Of a stretch of DNA of 30,543 nucleotides, positions 23,399-29,991 are shown piece by piece. Positions within the stretch are counted from its first letter, which is position 1. Each line of letters opens with the position of its first letter. The notes under the pieces were generated by a model. The model was not told the origin of the DNA. It ran no database searches and saw only the letters and a list, made by a program, of their open reading frames with translations. This DNA is from a virus, in the IMG/VR virus record IMGVR_UViG_3300042296_000045, positions 1 to 30,543 of that record; one strand, given 5' to 3'. The translations under genes were made by a program, and so were the position numbers.

Positions 23399-23768
23399 CT
23401 AACTCATATTCGTTATATACTTTTCTAATTTCAGCTATTCTATCCCGCCAACAAGAACCACAATTTGAATTTTCTAATTTTTTATTAAAAATTCTAAAAT
23501 AAATATCTATTAATTTGTATTGTTGATTCACGGTTAATTGGTCTTTAACTACAATAAAAAATTCAGTTAAATAGTTATAATCTTCTTCGTTTAAACAATT
23601 TGGTTTGTGATACGGGAATAATTTGTTTAGTACTTCTTTTCTTTTATCGCACCCACAATCAGCACCGGTAGCCTTGCTAAACTTTTCTACTACTGCTTTA
23701 ATTCCTGTTGCCTCTGTGATTTGTTCTATTGTATCACCTAAACCTTGTGCTTTTTTTCTACGTGCCAT
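23391..23768 (-). CDS. Conserved protein with cysteine clusters
   Basis: This 125-residue protein starts MARRKKAQGLGDTIEQITEA. Cys38 and Cys40 (DCGCDKR), Cys58, and Cys103 and Cys106 (NCGSCWRDR) suggest a bound metal or Fe-S centre. I recognise the 'GLGDTIE.ITEATGIK...' start and CGCDKRKE motif from proteins of many Bacteroidetes phages. It lies directly downstream of the sigma factor gene and could partner it or the transcription machinery. Function unknown. Confidence 0.7.
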   Translation of the reverse strand: MARRKKAQGLGDTIEQITEATGIKAVVEKFSKATGADCGCDKRKEVLNKLFPYHKPNCLNEEDYNYLTEFFIVVKDQLTVNQQYKLIDIYFRIFNKKLENSNCGSCWRDRIAEIRKVYNEYELDA

Positions 23769-23779
23769 AATTTTTAGTT

Positions 23780-24322
23780 TTAATAAATTCCGTTATAATC
23801 GTTGTTAATGTAATCTTGGTAATCTTTATTGAATTTTGTATTTAAAATTTCTTTATAATTTTTTATTGAATTAAAAATTGATATTAAACTGATGTTTGTT
23901 TCTTTTGCTATATCCCGCATACTCATATCAGAATCACGGTATAGTTTAAATAGCTTTTCATCGTACCAATGCCAATTTTTTATTTCTTCATCTATTAGCA
24001 AACAAATATCATTATAAGCATTATGTTCATCTAAATTAGAATCATCAAATAAAGTAAACTGTTCATCTATAGAAACTTTATTTACTTTCATTTTTTTATT
24101 ATAGTACTGAAAGAATAAACTTTTTAAAGTGAAGAACACATAACCTTTTCTAACATTGCCTGAAGCATCTATAATCTTTGTAGCATCTGCATACTTGTAC
24201 AAAGCTATGTAAGTTTCTTGAACAATATCTTCAGCGTAGTCATATTCACCAAACGAATTAATTATCTTAATCCATTCATTGTGATGTTGTGCTACCTGTT
24301 TAAGCCATTTGTTGTTGTCCAT
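23780..24322 (-). CDS. ECF-like RNA polymerase sigma factor
   Basis: This 180-residue protein has sigma region 2 at residues 25-80, with the core-binding helix 'YAEDIVQETYIALYKYAD' and 'RKGYVFFTLKSLFFQYYNKK'. Sigma region 4 is at about 115-160, where 'LFKLYRDSDMSMRDIAKETN' and 'ISLISIFNSIKNYKEIL' form the -35-type helix-turn-helix. It should direct host RNA polymerase to phage promoters, probably late ones, since the capsid and tail operons lack an evident host-type TAnnTTTG promoter. The gene lies between a small membrane protein and the cysteine-cluster protein. Confidence 0.85.
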   Translation of the reverse strand: MDNNKWLKQVAQHHNEWIKIINSFGEYDYAEDIVQETYIALYKYADATKIIDASGNVRKGYVFFTLKSLFFQYYNKKMKVNKVSIDEQFTLFDDSNLDEHNAYNDICLLIDEEIKNWHWYDEKLFKLYRDSDMSMRDIAKETNISLISIFNSIKNYKEILNTKFNKDYQDYINNDYNGIY

Positions 24323-24507
24323 AAGAAATTGAATGATATTACAAATAAAAGCACTTGTATTGTGTGTTCAGTTTCATCTTCAAAATCTTCATCATTATAT
24401 AATGCTCCAAGCATTACACCTTTAATTGGAGTTATAATAATTTCGCAGTCTACAAACTGAAATACTATTAAACAAATTAAGCAAAAGCAAACAAGAAATA
24501 AAATCAT
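24292..24507 (-). CDS. Small membrane protein
   Basis: This 71-residue protein has two hydrophobic helices, 'ILFLVCFCLICLIVFQF' and 'TIQVLLFVISFNFLW', separated by an acidic loop (YNDEDFEDETEH). It overlaps the sigma gene start by 31 bases. A link to the sigma factor (anti-sigma) or to the host membrane is conceivable but unproven. Confidence 0.6.
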   Translation of the reverse strand: MILFLVCFCLICLIVFQFVDCEIIITPIKGVMLGALYNDEDFEDETEHTIQVLLFVISFNFLWTTTNGLNR

Positions 24508-24562
24508 AAATTATTGTTTTAAAGTAAATGCAAAATCGAACATTTTTTGTATCAAAGTAAAC

Positions 24563-24853
24563 CTAAAACATTTTCGCGGTTATACGTGCTTCTTTTCGTT
24601 CACGTTGTATCGGTTTAATTCTAAAATTTACTGTTATATCTGTTAATGTTTCATCTTTATCTTGTAATCCGTTTATTAAATCTTGTAGCGCAGTATAATC
24701 AAATTTAGATTCCAATGCACATAATCGTTCAATTAAACCTAAACTCGTTTGTATGTTTCTAAAATAATGCAGTAGTTCGTTGTTATCACACCAATGTAAT
24801 TCCATTCGTGCTGCTTCTGTTTTTAGTTCCTGAATTTTGTTTTCTAATTGCAT
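24563..24853 (-). CDS. Hypothetical helical protein
   Basis: This 96-residue protein (MQLENKIQELKTEAARMELH...) has an N-terminal coiled coil and a basic tail (RIKPIQRERKEARITAKMF). It starts one base after the stop of the RepA-like ATPase gene, so a replication accessory role is plausible. No family recognised. Confidence 0.65.
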   Translation of the reverse strand: MQLENKIQELKTEAARMELHWCDNNELLHYFRNIQTSLGLIERLCALESKFDYTALQDLINGLQDKDETLTDITVNFRIKPIQRERKEARITAKMF

Positions 24854-24854
24854 C

Positions 24855-25703
24855 TTAAAATACTCCTTTTAATACATCGTATAAATTACCTTCTACTTGT
24901 GGTAAACCTGCTTTGTTTACTTTAAAGCTAAAACTTTCAAAACTTGTATTTCTACTTCTTTTACACGATACGGTTACTAATTCTTTATTGACTGTGTTTA
25001 GTTCTAATTGTATTTGTGTTTCTGCCTTCTTTTCTAATGCTGAACCTAAATGCCCTGTAGGTTTATCAGTTCCAAAGTTTGAGTGAATAACGGTAACTAT
25101 ATGGCAATGCAGTTCTTTTGTCCATTTCATTAACTTCTGCACCACTAAATTAGATTCTTCTATATTGTTTACATCTGAACATAAATCTGCAATACCATCT
25201 ATAATTACTAAACCTATTTCTTTGCCTTCTAACTTTTCGTATAAACAATATTCTATAAAATCTATTCTACATTTTGCGCTTAATTGCCTTAATGCGTATG
25301 TATGGTAGTTTTCTATTTTATTACCTGACATTTCCATAGGTCTTTTAAAAACTAAAGAAGCGTGGAAATTTCCTTGCTCAGTATCAAAATGAATTAAATG
25401 TTTACCTTGTCTATTACCTTTTAAATCACCTGATATTCCGTTTATTTCATCGTTTAAATAAACTGCTGAAAGTAAACTAATAAAAAATGTTTTCTTGCTT
25501 TTAGGTGGTGCTTGTACAAAGCTAAAGTTTCCATAAGTTCCTACAGGTATAGGATATTCAATTACACCATCTTTTGTTTCAAATTGTTTAGTTCCAAATG
25601 AAATAGCAGGTAACGGATATTCTATTTTTTCTAAAGGGTTTATGTAACATTCTTCTTCATACAATTGCATTATTAATCTGTGTGCGTCTTTGTCTTGTGT
25701 CAT
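24855..25703 (-). CDS. RecA-fold ATPase, RepA/AAA_25 type replicative helicase
   Basis: The 282-residue protein uses the ATG at 25703 (MTQDKDAHRLIMQL), 8 bases after the upstream stop; a TTG further up overlaps that gene. The P-loop APPKSKKT (residues 65-72) departs from the usual G-x-x-x-x-G-K-T by lacking the glycines. It is followed by 'HLIHFDTEQG' (102-111), Walker B LVIIDGIADL (165-174), sensor 'VTVIHSN' (203-209) and 'TGHLGSALEKKAET' (216-229). This motif order is that of RepA-like hexameric helicases/AAA_25 proteins. It is the only replicative ATPase in the window, with no DnaB or polymerase, so replication probably relies on host enzymes. Confidence 0.8.
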   Translation of the reverse strand: MTQDKDAHRLIMQLYEEECYINPLEKIEYPLPAISFGTKQFETKDGVIEYPIPVGTYGNFSFVQAPPKSKKTFFISLLSAVYLNDEINGISGDLKGNRQGKHLIHFDTEQGNFHASLVFKRPMEMSGNKIENYHTYALRQLSAKCRIDFIEYCLYEKLEGKEIGLVIIDGIADLCSDVNNIEESNLVVQKLMKWTKELHCHIVTVIHSNFGTDKPTGHLGSALEKKAETQIQLELNTVNKELVTVSCKRSRNTSFESFSFKVNKAGLPQVEGNLYDVLKGVF

Positions 25704-25711
25704 TTGTCTTT

Positions 25712-26557
25712 TTATATTCCGCAATACCCACTATCACAATCATTAAAATCTTCATCAAATAATTCGTTTTGTACACCGAATTTTAAAATAGATTTATAAC
25801 TTGCTTGTGAGTTAAAAGTATTACCTGTTCTTTCTTCTTGTTTAATAAACCAATTAAAAGTGTCTAAATCTTTTTTGGCTATGTGTGATAAAAATAATGG
25901 ATTCCTATTTACACAACCTACACAATTATTTCTGTATGCAAATCTAACATTATTATTTTCCCAATAATTATAAATTGTATCTTTTTGAATATTGTTTTCA
26001 ATTAAAGGAAAAGTAGCATATCTGTAGGGTATATTTCCATATTTATTATTCTTCTTGGATTTACCTATAACGCATTTAAATAACTCTAAACCGTTTTCAT
26101 CTGCACGTTTCATTATATTTTCTTTTCTGTTTAATTCGTTTGGTCTTAAACCTAAACGCATCTCTACCGGTAGTTCAGTATTGTTTCTTAAATATTCAAA
26201 TATTGGTTTTATTTTCATATCAGTTGTACAATAACGTGCCATCATATTTGGTAAATAACCATAGTTTCTATTAATAATACTTTCAAATGTATCACCTGTA
26301 ACCCAAATTATTTCCCTTCCTATAAATTGTTCTAAATCTAAAATGGTATAAATAATATCATCCATTTCAGCAGTACCAATAAATTCCTTTCCTATTTTAT
26401 CGGATACTAATTGCCTTGTTTTTTCATCTTTACCTTTCATCCAAAGATTATCTTTATCTTCAATTCTTACTAATGAAAATAATTCTATATCTGCAGGAAA
26501 ATGTTTAGATAAATAAGCAGATGTTTTACCACCTGAAATACTGTTAACTGTTGTCAT
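25712..26557 (-). CDS. PP-loop ATPase, PAPS-reductase-like
   Basis: This 281-residue protein opens with the PP-loop SISGGKTSAYL (residues 6-16) of the PAPS reductase / N-type ATP pyrophosphatase superfamily. A central 'GLRPNELNR' follows (136-144). Cysteines lie at 110 (ARYCTTDMK), 212 and 215 (NNCVGCVNR), and 274 and 279 (CDSGYCG). Family members activate a substrate with AMP or reduce adenylyl sulfate; others thiolate tRNA or DNA (DndC, TtcA). The cysteine layout suggests an Fe-S or zinc site rather than the single catalytic cysteine of CysH. It sits directly before the RepA-like ATPase. Substrate unknown; nucleic acid modification is one inference. Confidence 0.75.
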   Translation of the reverse strand: MTTVNSISGGKTSAYLSKHFPADIELFSLVRIEDKDNLWMKGKDEKTRQLVSDKIGKEFIGTAEMDDIIYTILDLEQFIGREIIWVTGDTFESIINRNYGYLPNMMARYCTTDMKIKPIFEYLRNNTELPVEMRLGLRPNELNRKENIMKRADENGLELFKCVIGKSKKNNKYGNIPYRYATFPLIENNIQKDTIYNYWENNNVRFAYRNNCVGCVNRNPLFLSHIAKKDLDTFNWFIKQEERTGNTFNSQASYKSILKFGVQNELFDEDFNDCDSGYCGI

Positions 26558-26630
26558 CTTTCAAAAATCTTATTATTACAATTATTATAATAAAACATAA
26601 CGGTATTATATTCATTATTAAATTTTTCAT
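26544..26630 (-). CDS. Possible membrane micropeptide
   Basis: A 28-codon frame (MKNLIMNIIPLCFIIIIVII, then RFLKDDNS) begins directly after the SSB terminator and overlaps the PP-loop gene by 14 bases. It is one hydrophobic helix. Isoleucine-rich peptides arise by chance in AT-rich DNA, so this is tentative. Confidence 0.35.
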   Translation of the reverse strand: MKNLIMNIIPLCFIIIIVIIRFLKDDNS

Positions 26631-26634
26631 TACT

Positions 26635-26661
26635 AAAAAAAGGGTAGCTTTTACACTACCC
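26635..26661 (-). terminator. Terminator after SSB
   Basis: The minus-strand hairpin GGGTAG / CTACCC with an 8-base loop is followed by seven T, 8 bases after the SSB stop. It closes the operon started at P-C. No clear promoter lies between it and the next gene, so read-through is expected. Confidence 0.85.
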
Positions 26662-26669
26662 TGTTAAAT

Positions 26670-27005
26670 CTAAAATGGTAAATCATCATTACTTTGGCTT
26701 GCGTTAAATTGTTCAGCCATATCACCATTTAATCTTCCTGTAGCTTTTACTTCTTGCTTTATAGCAGTTGTTACTTTACCATCTGTCCAAACTACTTTAC
26801 CATTTCCAAGATAGTTTTTAGCTTTTTTTGCTTCACGTTCTTCTTGCGTTTGTGAATCAGTAATAGAAACATTTTGTCCCCATTGGTTTGTTTCATCACT
26901 AATTGATATTGTGCCATTGTAGTACACAGCGCCATCTTTACCAATTACAAATTTCTCTTTTGGTAGTTTGTCTACCCTTAAACTAAAATTAATTAATGTA
27001 CTCAT
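26670..27005 (-). CDS. ssb: Single-stranded DNA-binding protein
   Basis: This 111-residue protein is beta-rich in its first 85 residues (INFSLRVDKLPKEKFVIGKD ... GAVYYNGTISISDE), with 'GNGKVVW.DGKV', consistent with a short OB fold. It ends in a disordered, acidic tail with DDLPF at residues 107-111, the conserved tip that recruits replication and repair proteins. It is shorter than host SSB. Last gene of the ERF operon. Confidence 0.8.
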   Translation of the reverse strand: MSTLINFSLRVDKLPKEKFVIGKDGAVYYNGTISISDETNQWGQNVSITDSQTQEEREAKKAKNYLGNGKVVWTDGKVTTAIKQEVKATGRLNGDMAEQFNASQSNDDLPF

Positions 27006-27011
27006 ATTTAT

Positions 27012-27320
27012 TTATTTATTTGATTTATTGTAATTTAAAATTTTATCTAATTTATATTTATCTTTTTCAATTCCTGTTAATTCAATCATATTACTCCAAT
27101 ATTCTTCATCTCTAATTTTTTTCCAATCTGAAATATCTAAATCTATTGAATTAATAAATAATAATTTTTTCCAATAAGAAGAACATAATTCTTTTTGACC
27201 ATCAGCATTTGAATATTCTTTTTTAATTTGCTTATCAAATTGTATTATAACTTCATCTATCTTTCTATTCCCGCAAGAAATAAATTCATATTTAAAATCT
27301 TTATTATTCTTCCAGTTCAT
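27012..27320 (-). CDS. Hypothetical protein
   Basis: This 102-residue lysine-rich protein (MNWKNNKDFKYEFISCGNRK...) has 'IQFDKQIKKEYSNADGQKEL' and 'MIELTGIEKDKYKLDKILNY'. It overlaps the ribbon-helix-helix-like gene by 17 bases and precedes ssb. No family recognised. Confidence 0.65.
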   Translation of the reverse strand: MNWKNNKDFKYEFISCGNRKIDEVIIQFDKQIKKEYSNADGQKELCSSYWKKLLFINSIDLDISDWKKIRDEEYWSNMIELTGIEKDKYKLDKILNYNKSNK

Positions 27321-27495
27321 TATAAGGTAAATAATTTTTAATTAAGAATTTTAAAATAGCAGTTCTTGTGGTTTTGAATTTTTTAGCATTTTGTTCTAAA
27401 ATTTTATAATGTTCCTGTGGTATAGACATAAAAAATTTTTTGTGCTTTTGATTTTCTATTTCGTTTATTAAATCTTTTTCTAATTCTTCATCCAT
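27304..27495 (-). CDS. Ribbon-helix-helix-like DNA-binding protein
   Basis: In this 63-residue protein a strand (KKFFMSIP, residues 19-26) is followed by helix 'QEHYKILEQNAKKF' and, after a turn, helix 'TRTAILKFLIKNYL'. This is the CopG/Arc arrangement of a dimeric repressor. It is coupled to ERF by TAATG. It is a candidate regulator of the GTTAAA-box promoters, although that link is inference. Confidence 0.65.
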   Translation of the reverse strand: MDEELEKDLINEIENQKHKKFFMSIPQEHYKILEQNAKKFKTTRTAILKFLIKNYLPYNELEE

Positions 27496-28070
27496 TACTT
27501 AATTTTTAAAAGTTCTTCTTTTACTGATTTTGCTAATTTATATTTATTTTCTATGGTTGCAATATTACCACCTTTTTTTAAATATTCAATTGCTTGATTA
27601 AATTCAGGTGTATTTTTGTTTAACCACTTTTCTTCTGTTACCGGTTTGCTTTCTTTTCCGTGTGAATTAGTAGCATCAGCATCTTGTGTATCATCAATTA
27701 GTAACAAGTTACCTAACGCATACTTTTTACCATAAGATGAAGCAGAACCAAACTGTTGTGGAACTTGCATTCCTTTTTGTTGTAAATCTACACCTACAAT
27801 TGCAGTAGCTTCTATTTCGTTAATTTCGTTGTTATCGTGAATAGTAGCAGTAGAAACAATAATTGGTGTAGTTTCAAATATTACATTTACTTCTTCACGA
27901 ATAGTAAAGTAAACACCATACTTTTCATTAAATGGTTTTAAACCTTCTAATATATCTTCAGCACTTCTAAAGTTATATTTACCAAAGCTATTAAACCTGC
28001 TTTTGTTTGATTTAAACTCTACCTGTATTTTAGATAGTTTTTCTGCTAAACTTAATTCTGTTTTACTCAT
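27495..28070 (-). CDS. erf: ERF family single-strand annealing protein
   Basis: The 191-residue protein has the ERF core: 'FGKYNFRSAEDILEGLKPFN' (residues 29-48), 'ATIHDN' and the highly conserved 'FGSASSYGKKYALGNLLLID' (107-126) followed by DDTQDADATN. ERF proteins form rings that anneal single strands during phage recombination and genome circularisation. The C-terminal 50 residues form a helical tail typical of protein-protein contact. Partners likely include the RecE-like exonuclease (20587-21354) and SSB. Confidence 0.9.
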   Translation of the reverse strand: MSKTELSLAEKLSKIQVEFKSNKSRFNSFGKYNFRSAEDILEGLKPFNEKYGVYFTIREEVNVIFETTPIIVSTATIHDNNEINEIEATAIVGVDLQQKGMQVPQQFGSASSYGKKYALGNLLLIDDTQDADATNSHGKESKPVTEEKWLNKNTPEFNQAIEYLKKGGNIATIENKYKLAKSVKEELLKIK

Positions 28071-28072
28071 TG

Positions 28073-28339
28073 TTATTTATGTTTATTAATTATTTCTTTA
28101 AATTTTTCAATCACTAAATCTAATTCCATTTGTGATAAAGACCATCGTTGTAATGTATGTTCTAATGTTTCCCAACTTTTAGTAATATCTGTGTGATGTA
28201 TAAACATTTGGCCAAATTCAATTTTTAAATATATTTCTTCACCATACATATTTTTAATTTCATAAGTATCGCTAATACCTATTTCTTTATAATAGTAATC
28301 TTTAAAAATATATTTTAATAATATTCTTGTATTAGCCAT
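28073..28339 (-). CDS. Hypothetical protein
   Basis: This 88-residue protein (MANTRILLKYIFKDYYYKEI...) has beta-rich first 50 residues and 'ITKSWETLEHTLQRWSLSQMELDLVIEKFKEI' at the end. It overlaps its upstream neighbour by 8 bases and ends 2 bases before erf. Function unknown. Confidence 0.65.
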   Translation of the reverse strand: MANTRILLKYIFKDYYYKEIGISDTYEIKNMYGEEIYLKIEFGQMFIHHTDITKSWETLEHTLQRWSLSQMELDLVIEKFKEIINKHK

Positions 28340-28520
28340 TAGTTTCTTGTTTTAAATTATAAATCTGTTGTTTAATTATTCTTTTGTAATCTGTTGGGCA
28401 ATCATCTGCTGCTAACTCGAAGCAGTAAGTTTCTAACTGAGATAATAAATTATTCAATTTGCATACATTTCTTTGTAATGCTTCAATTTGAAATCTTTGG
28501 TAGTCTATTAAATCTTTCAT
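28332..28520 (-). CDS. Hypothetical coiled-coil protein
   Basis: This 62-residue protein (MKDLIDYQRFQIEALQRNVC...) is helical with 'KLNNLLSQLETYCFELAADD' and a basic tail. It is coupled by TAATG to the membrane microprotein upstream. Function unknown. Confidence 0.65.
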   Translation of the reverse strand: MKDLIDYQRFQIEALQRNVCKLNNLLSQLETYCFELAADDCPTDYKRIIKQQIYNLKQETNG

Positions 28521-28624
28521 TAGCTTCTAAAAATTAATTGTAAAATAAAATACATTGCGCATACAAAGCAGAATGTGTATTGGTACTCACGTTTTTGGAA
28601 AAAATCCTTGATAAATTGTTTCAT
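28520..28624 (-). CDS. Membrane microprotein, first gene behind P-C
   Basis: A 34-residue protein with a polar start (MKQFIKDFFQKREY) and one hydrophobic segment (TFCFVCAMYFILQLIF). Its ATG lies 29 bases after the TACATTTG box, and its stop forms TAATG with the next start, which supports translation despite the small size. Confidence 0.6.
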   Translation of the reverse strand: MKQFIKDFFQKREYQYTFCFVCAMYFILQLIFRS

Positions 28625-28653
28625 AATTTGTTATTTGTTATTGTTTGATGAAG

Positions 28654-28704
28654 CAAATGTATATCAAAAAAGTATATACTAATTTTTTTTAACAAAACTT
28701 TAAC
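28654..28704 (-). promoter_or_regulatory. Promoter with tandem GTTAAA boxes (P-C)
   Basis: The minus strand has GTTAAA-N5-GTTAAA (28704-28688), identical over 17 bases to P-A, then TACATTTG (28661-28654). No TTG lies at the usual distance. The boxes are about 10 bases (one helical turn) closer to the -7 box than in P-A and P-B. The leader contains CAATAACAAATAACAAA before the ATG at 28624. Confidence 0.7.
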
Positions 28705-28711
28705 AGGTAGC

Positions 28712-28739
28712 AAAAAAAAGGGTAGCTTTTAAACTACCC
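28712..28739 (-). terminator. Terminator after ninG
   Basis: GGGTAG / CTACCC with an 8-base AT loop is followed by eight T on the minus strand, 61 bases after the ninG stop. It insulates ninG from the P-C operon. Confidence 0.88.
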
Positions 28740-28800
28740 AATTTTCAAAGAAATAACAAAGAACAGACAAATTTAATTTAGTACCGCAAATACATAAATT

Positions 28801-29169
28801 TTATATTTTACTTTTATAGTATTCTATTTTTTCGAGCAAATCTACATCAGCAAATTTAACTGTTTTTCTCGATTCATTTAATAAAGTTATTGACATTGTT
28901 TCACCCAAGTATTTTGAGTATAAGTATTGTTCACCACTTCTCATAACATTACACGCATAGCATTGAACTTGTACGTTATCTTCGTTCCAACGTGTGCTAT
29001 AATGCCTTCTACTCATAAAATGACCTGCTTGCATTTTTTTCCATTCATCTTGTTTACCACAAGTAACACATTCAGCAATTCCATTTACTGCATACCTTTG
29101 CCGTATGTATTGACTGAAAACAGTATCTAACTTTTTAACTAATGAACTTCTACTTACTTTTTTAGCCAT
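28801..29169 (-). CDS. ninG: NinG/Rap family recombination protein
   Basis: The 122-residue protein has the NinG pattern of a zinc-bound, HNH-like fold. CVTCGK gives Cys34 and Cys37, 'MQAGHFMSRRHYSTRWNEDN' contains His50, and 'VQVQCYACNVMRSG' gives Cys70 and Cys73. Lambda NinG (Rap) processes branched recombination intermediates and channels them in the Red pathway. Here it may act with ERF and the RecE-like exonuclease. It is shorter than lambda NinG, with the core domain retained. It forms its own transcript between an AT-rich spacer and a terminator. Confidence 0.88.
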   Translation of the reverse strand: MAKKVSRSSLVKKLDTVFSQYIRQRYAVNGIAECVTCGKQDEWKKMQAGHFMSRRHYSTRWNEDNVQVQCYACNVMRSGEQYLYSKYLGETMSITLLNESRKTVKFADVDLLEKIEYYKSKI

Positions 29170-29386
29170 AACATATCGTATATTGCATTTTAAACGTTTC
29201 TAACGAACTTTCTTTAGTTTTTAGTATACTTATATACCTTGTATAAAAATAGTGTCTTAAATCGCTTAAAATCTTTTATTTTTAATTTTAATAATATATA
29301 TAATATAACACTAAATATAGTTAAATATATAACTAAAAAATATAATAATATATATAATATAATATAAATATATAAAATAAGCAAAA
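29170..29386. other. Very AT-rich intergenic spacer with repeats
   Basis: This is the longest stretch without a gene. 29278-29380 has almost no G or C. AATAATATATATAATATAA occurs twice (29290-29308 and 29344-29362). The 18-bp palindrome TAGTTA-N6-TAACTA (29318-29335) lies exactly midway. No TAnnTTTG promoter is visible on the minus strand, although ninG needs one. It could be a DNA-unwinding origin region, an operator region or simple low-complexity spacer. Confidence 0.5.
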
Positions 29387-29406
29387 AAGGAATTTTTATC
29401 TTCCTT
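29387..29406 (-). terminator. Terminator at the end of the lysis cassette
   Basis: AAGGAA / TTCCTT with an 8-base loop that contains the TAA stop codon of the 44-residue gene is followed by four more T on the minus strand. Moderate strength, AT-rich stem. Confidence 0.6.
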
Positions 29407-29530
29407 GACCTGCATATTGCTTTTTATAGTTCTTAGAAGTTTTTAATTTAGAAGTTTTACTTTTAGCGTGAATATTTGGTCTATTAATATCACGTTCAAT
29501 TTTTACAATAACCGAAGTTTGCTTTGCCAT
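29396..29530 (-). CDS. Basic 44-residue conserved phage protein
   Basis: MAKQTSVIVKIERDINRPNI is followed by a lysine/serine-rich tail (AKSKTSKLKTSKNYKKQYAG), giving a strongly basic protein that could bind nucleic acid. I recall very similar short proteins in Bacteroidetes phages. It overlaps the spanin gene by 28 bases. Function unknown. Confidence 0.7.
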   Translation of the reverse strand: MAKQTSVIVKIERDINRPNIHAKSKTSKLKTSKNYKKQYAGQGR

Positions 29531-29991
29531 TTGTATGCAGAATAAATTATAATTAGAATTAATAAAATCCACCAATAGTTTAAAATAGATTCTTTTCTAT
29601 CTATATTTTTAACTTTAGTGTTTTGTTTAGTAGAACTTTTAGCTTCAGTATGCTTTATAACGTGTTTTAAATCGATTTGAGCAACTTTATTTGTATTTTG
29701 GTATGTAGTATTGTCTTTAAGTTTTTTAATGCGTAATTTCACGTTAAAATACGTTTTACCATTTACTTTAATTTCTTTGGTAGAATCTAACGGTGTAATA
29801 GATATTTCAGTTTCTTCAGTATCAATATTAATATTAGTAGAATCATCTGTAGTTTTAATAGATTTACTACTATCAATTTGAGTTGTAATTACACTTGAAT
29901 CTTTTTTAATTTCTGTAGTGTTTACTTGTACTTTTCTTGAACCACAAGATAGTAATACTAAACTAACTAAAATATATAAATGCTTCTTCAT
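29503..29991 (-). CDS. Candidate unimolecular spanin (u-spanin)
   Basis: The 162-residue protein combines an N-terminal lipoprotein signal (MKKHLYILVSLVLLSCGSRK, lipobox LLSC with Cys16) with a C-terminal transmembrane helix (YWWILLILIIIYSAYKW, about residues 139-155) and a short basic cytoplasmic end. The 115-residue region between them is Thr/Ser/Lys-rich and mainly beta. One chain anchored in both outer and inner membrane is the definition of a u-spanin such as T1 gp11, which fuses the membranes in the last step of lysis. It starts 29 bases inside the endolysin gene, matching a lysis cassette. Confidence 0.8.
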   Translation of the reverse strand: MKKHLYILVSLVLLSCGSRKVQVNTTEIKKDSSVITTQIDSSKSIKTTDDSTNINIDTEETEISITPLDSTKEIKVNGKTYFNVKLRIKKLKDNTTYQNTNKVAQIDLKHVIKHTEAKSSTKQNTKVKNIDRKESILNYWWILLILIIIYSAYKWQSKLRLL

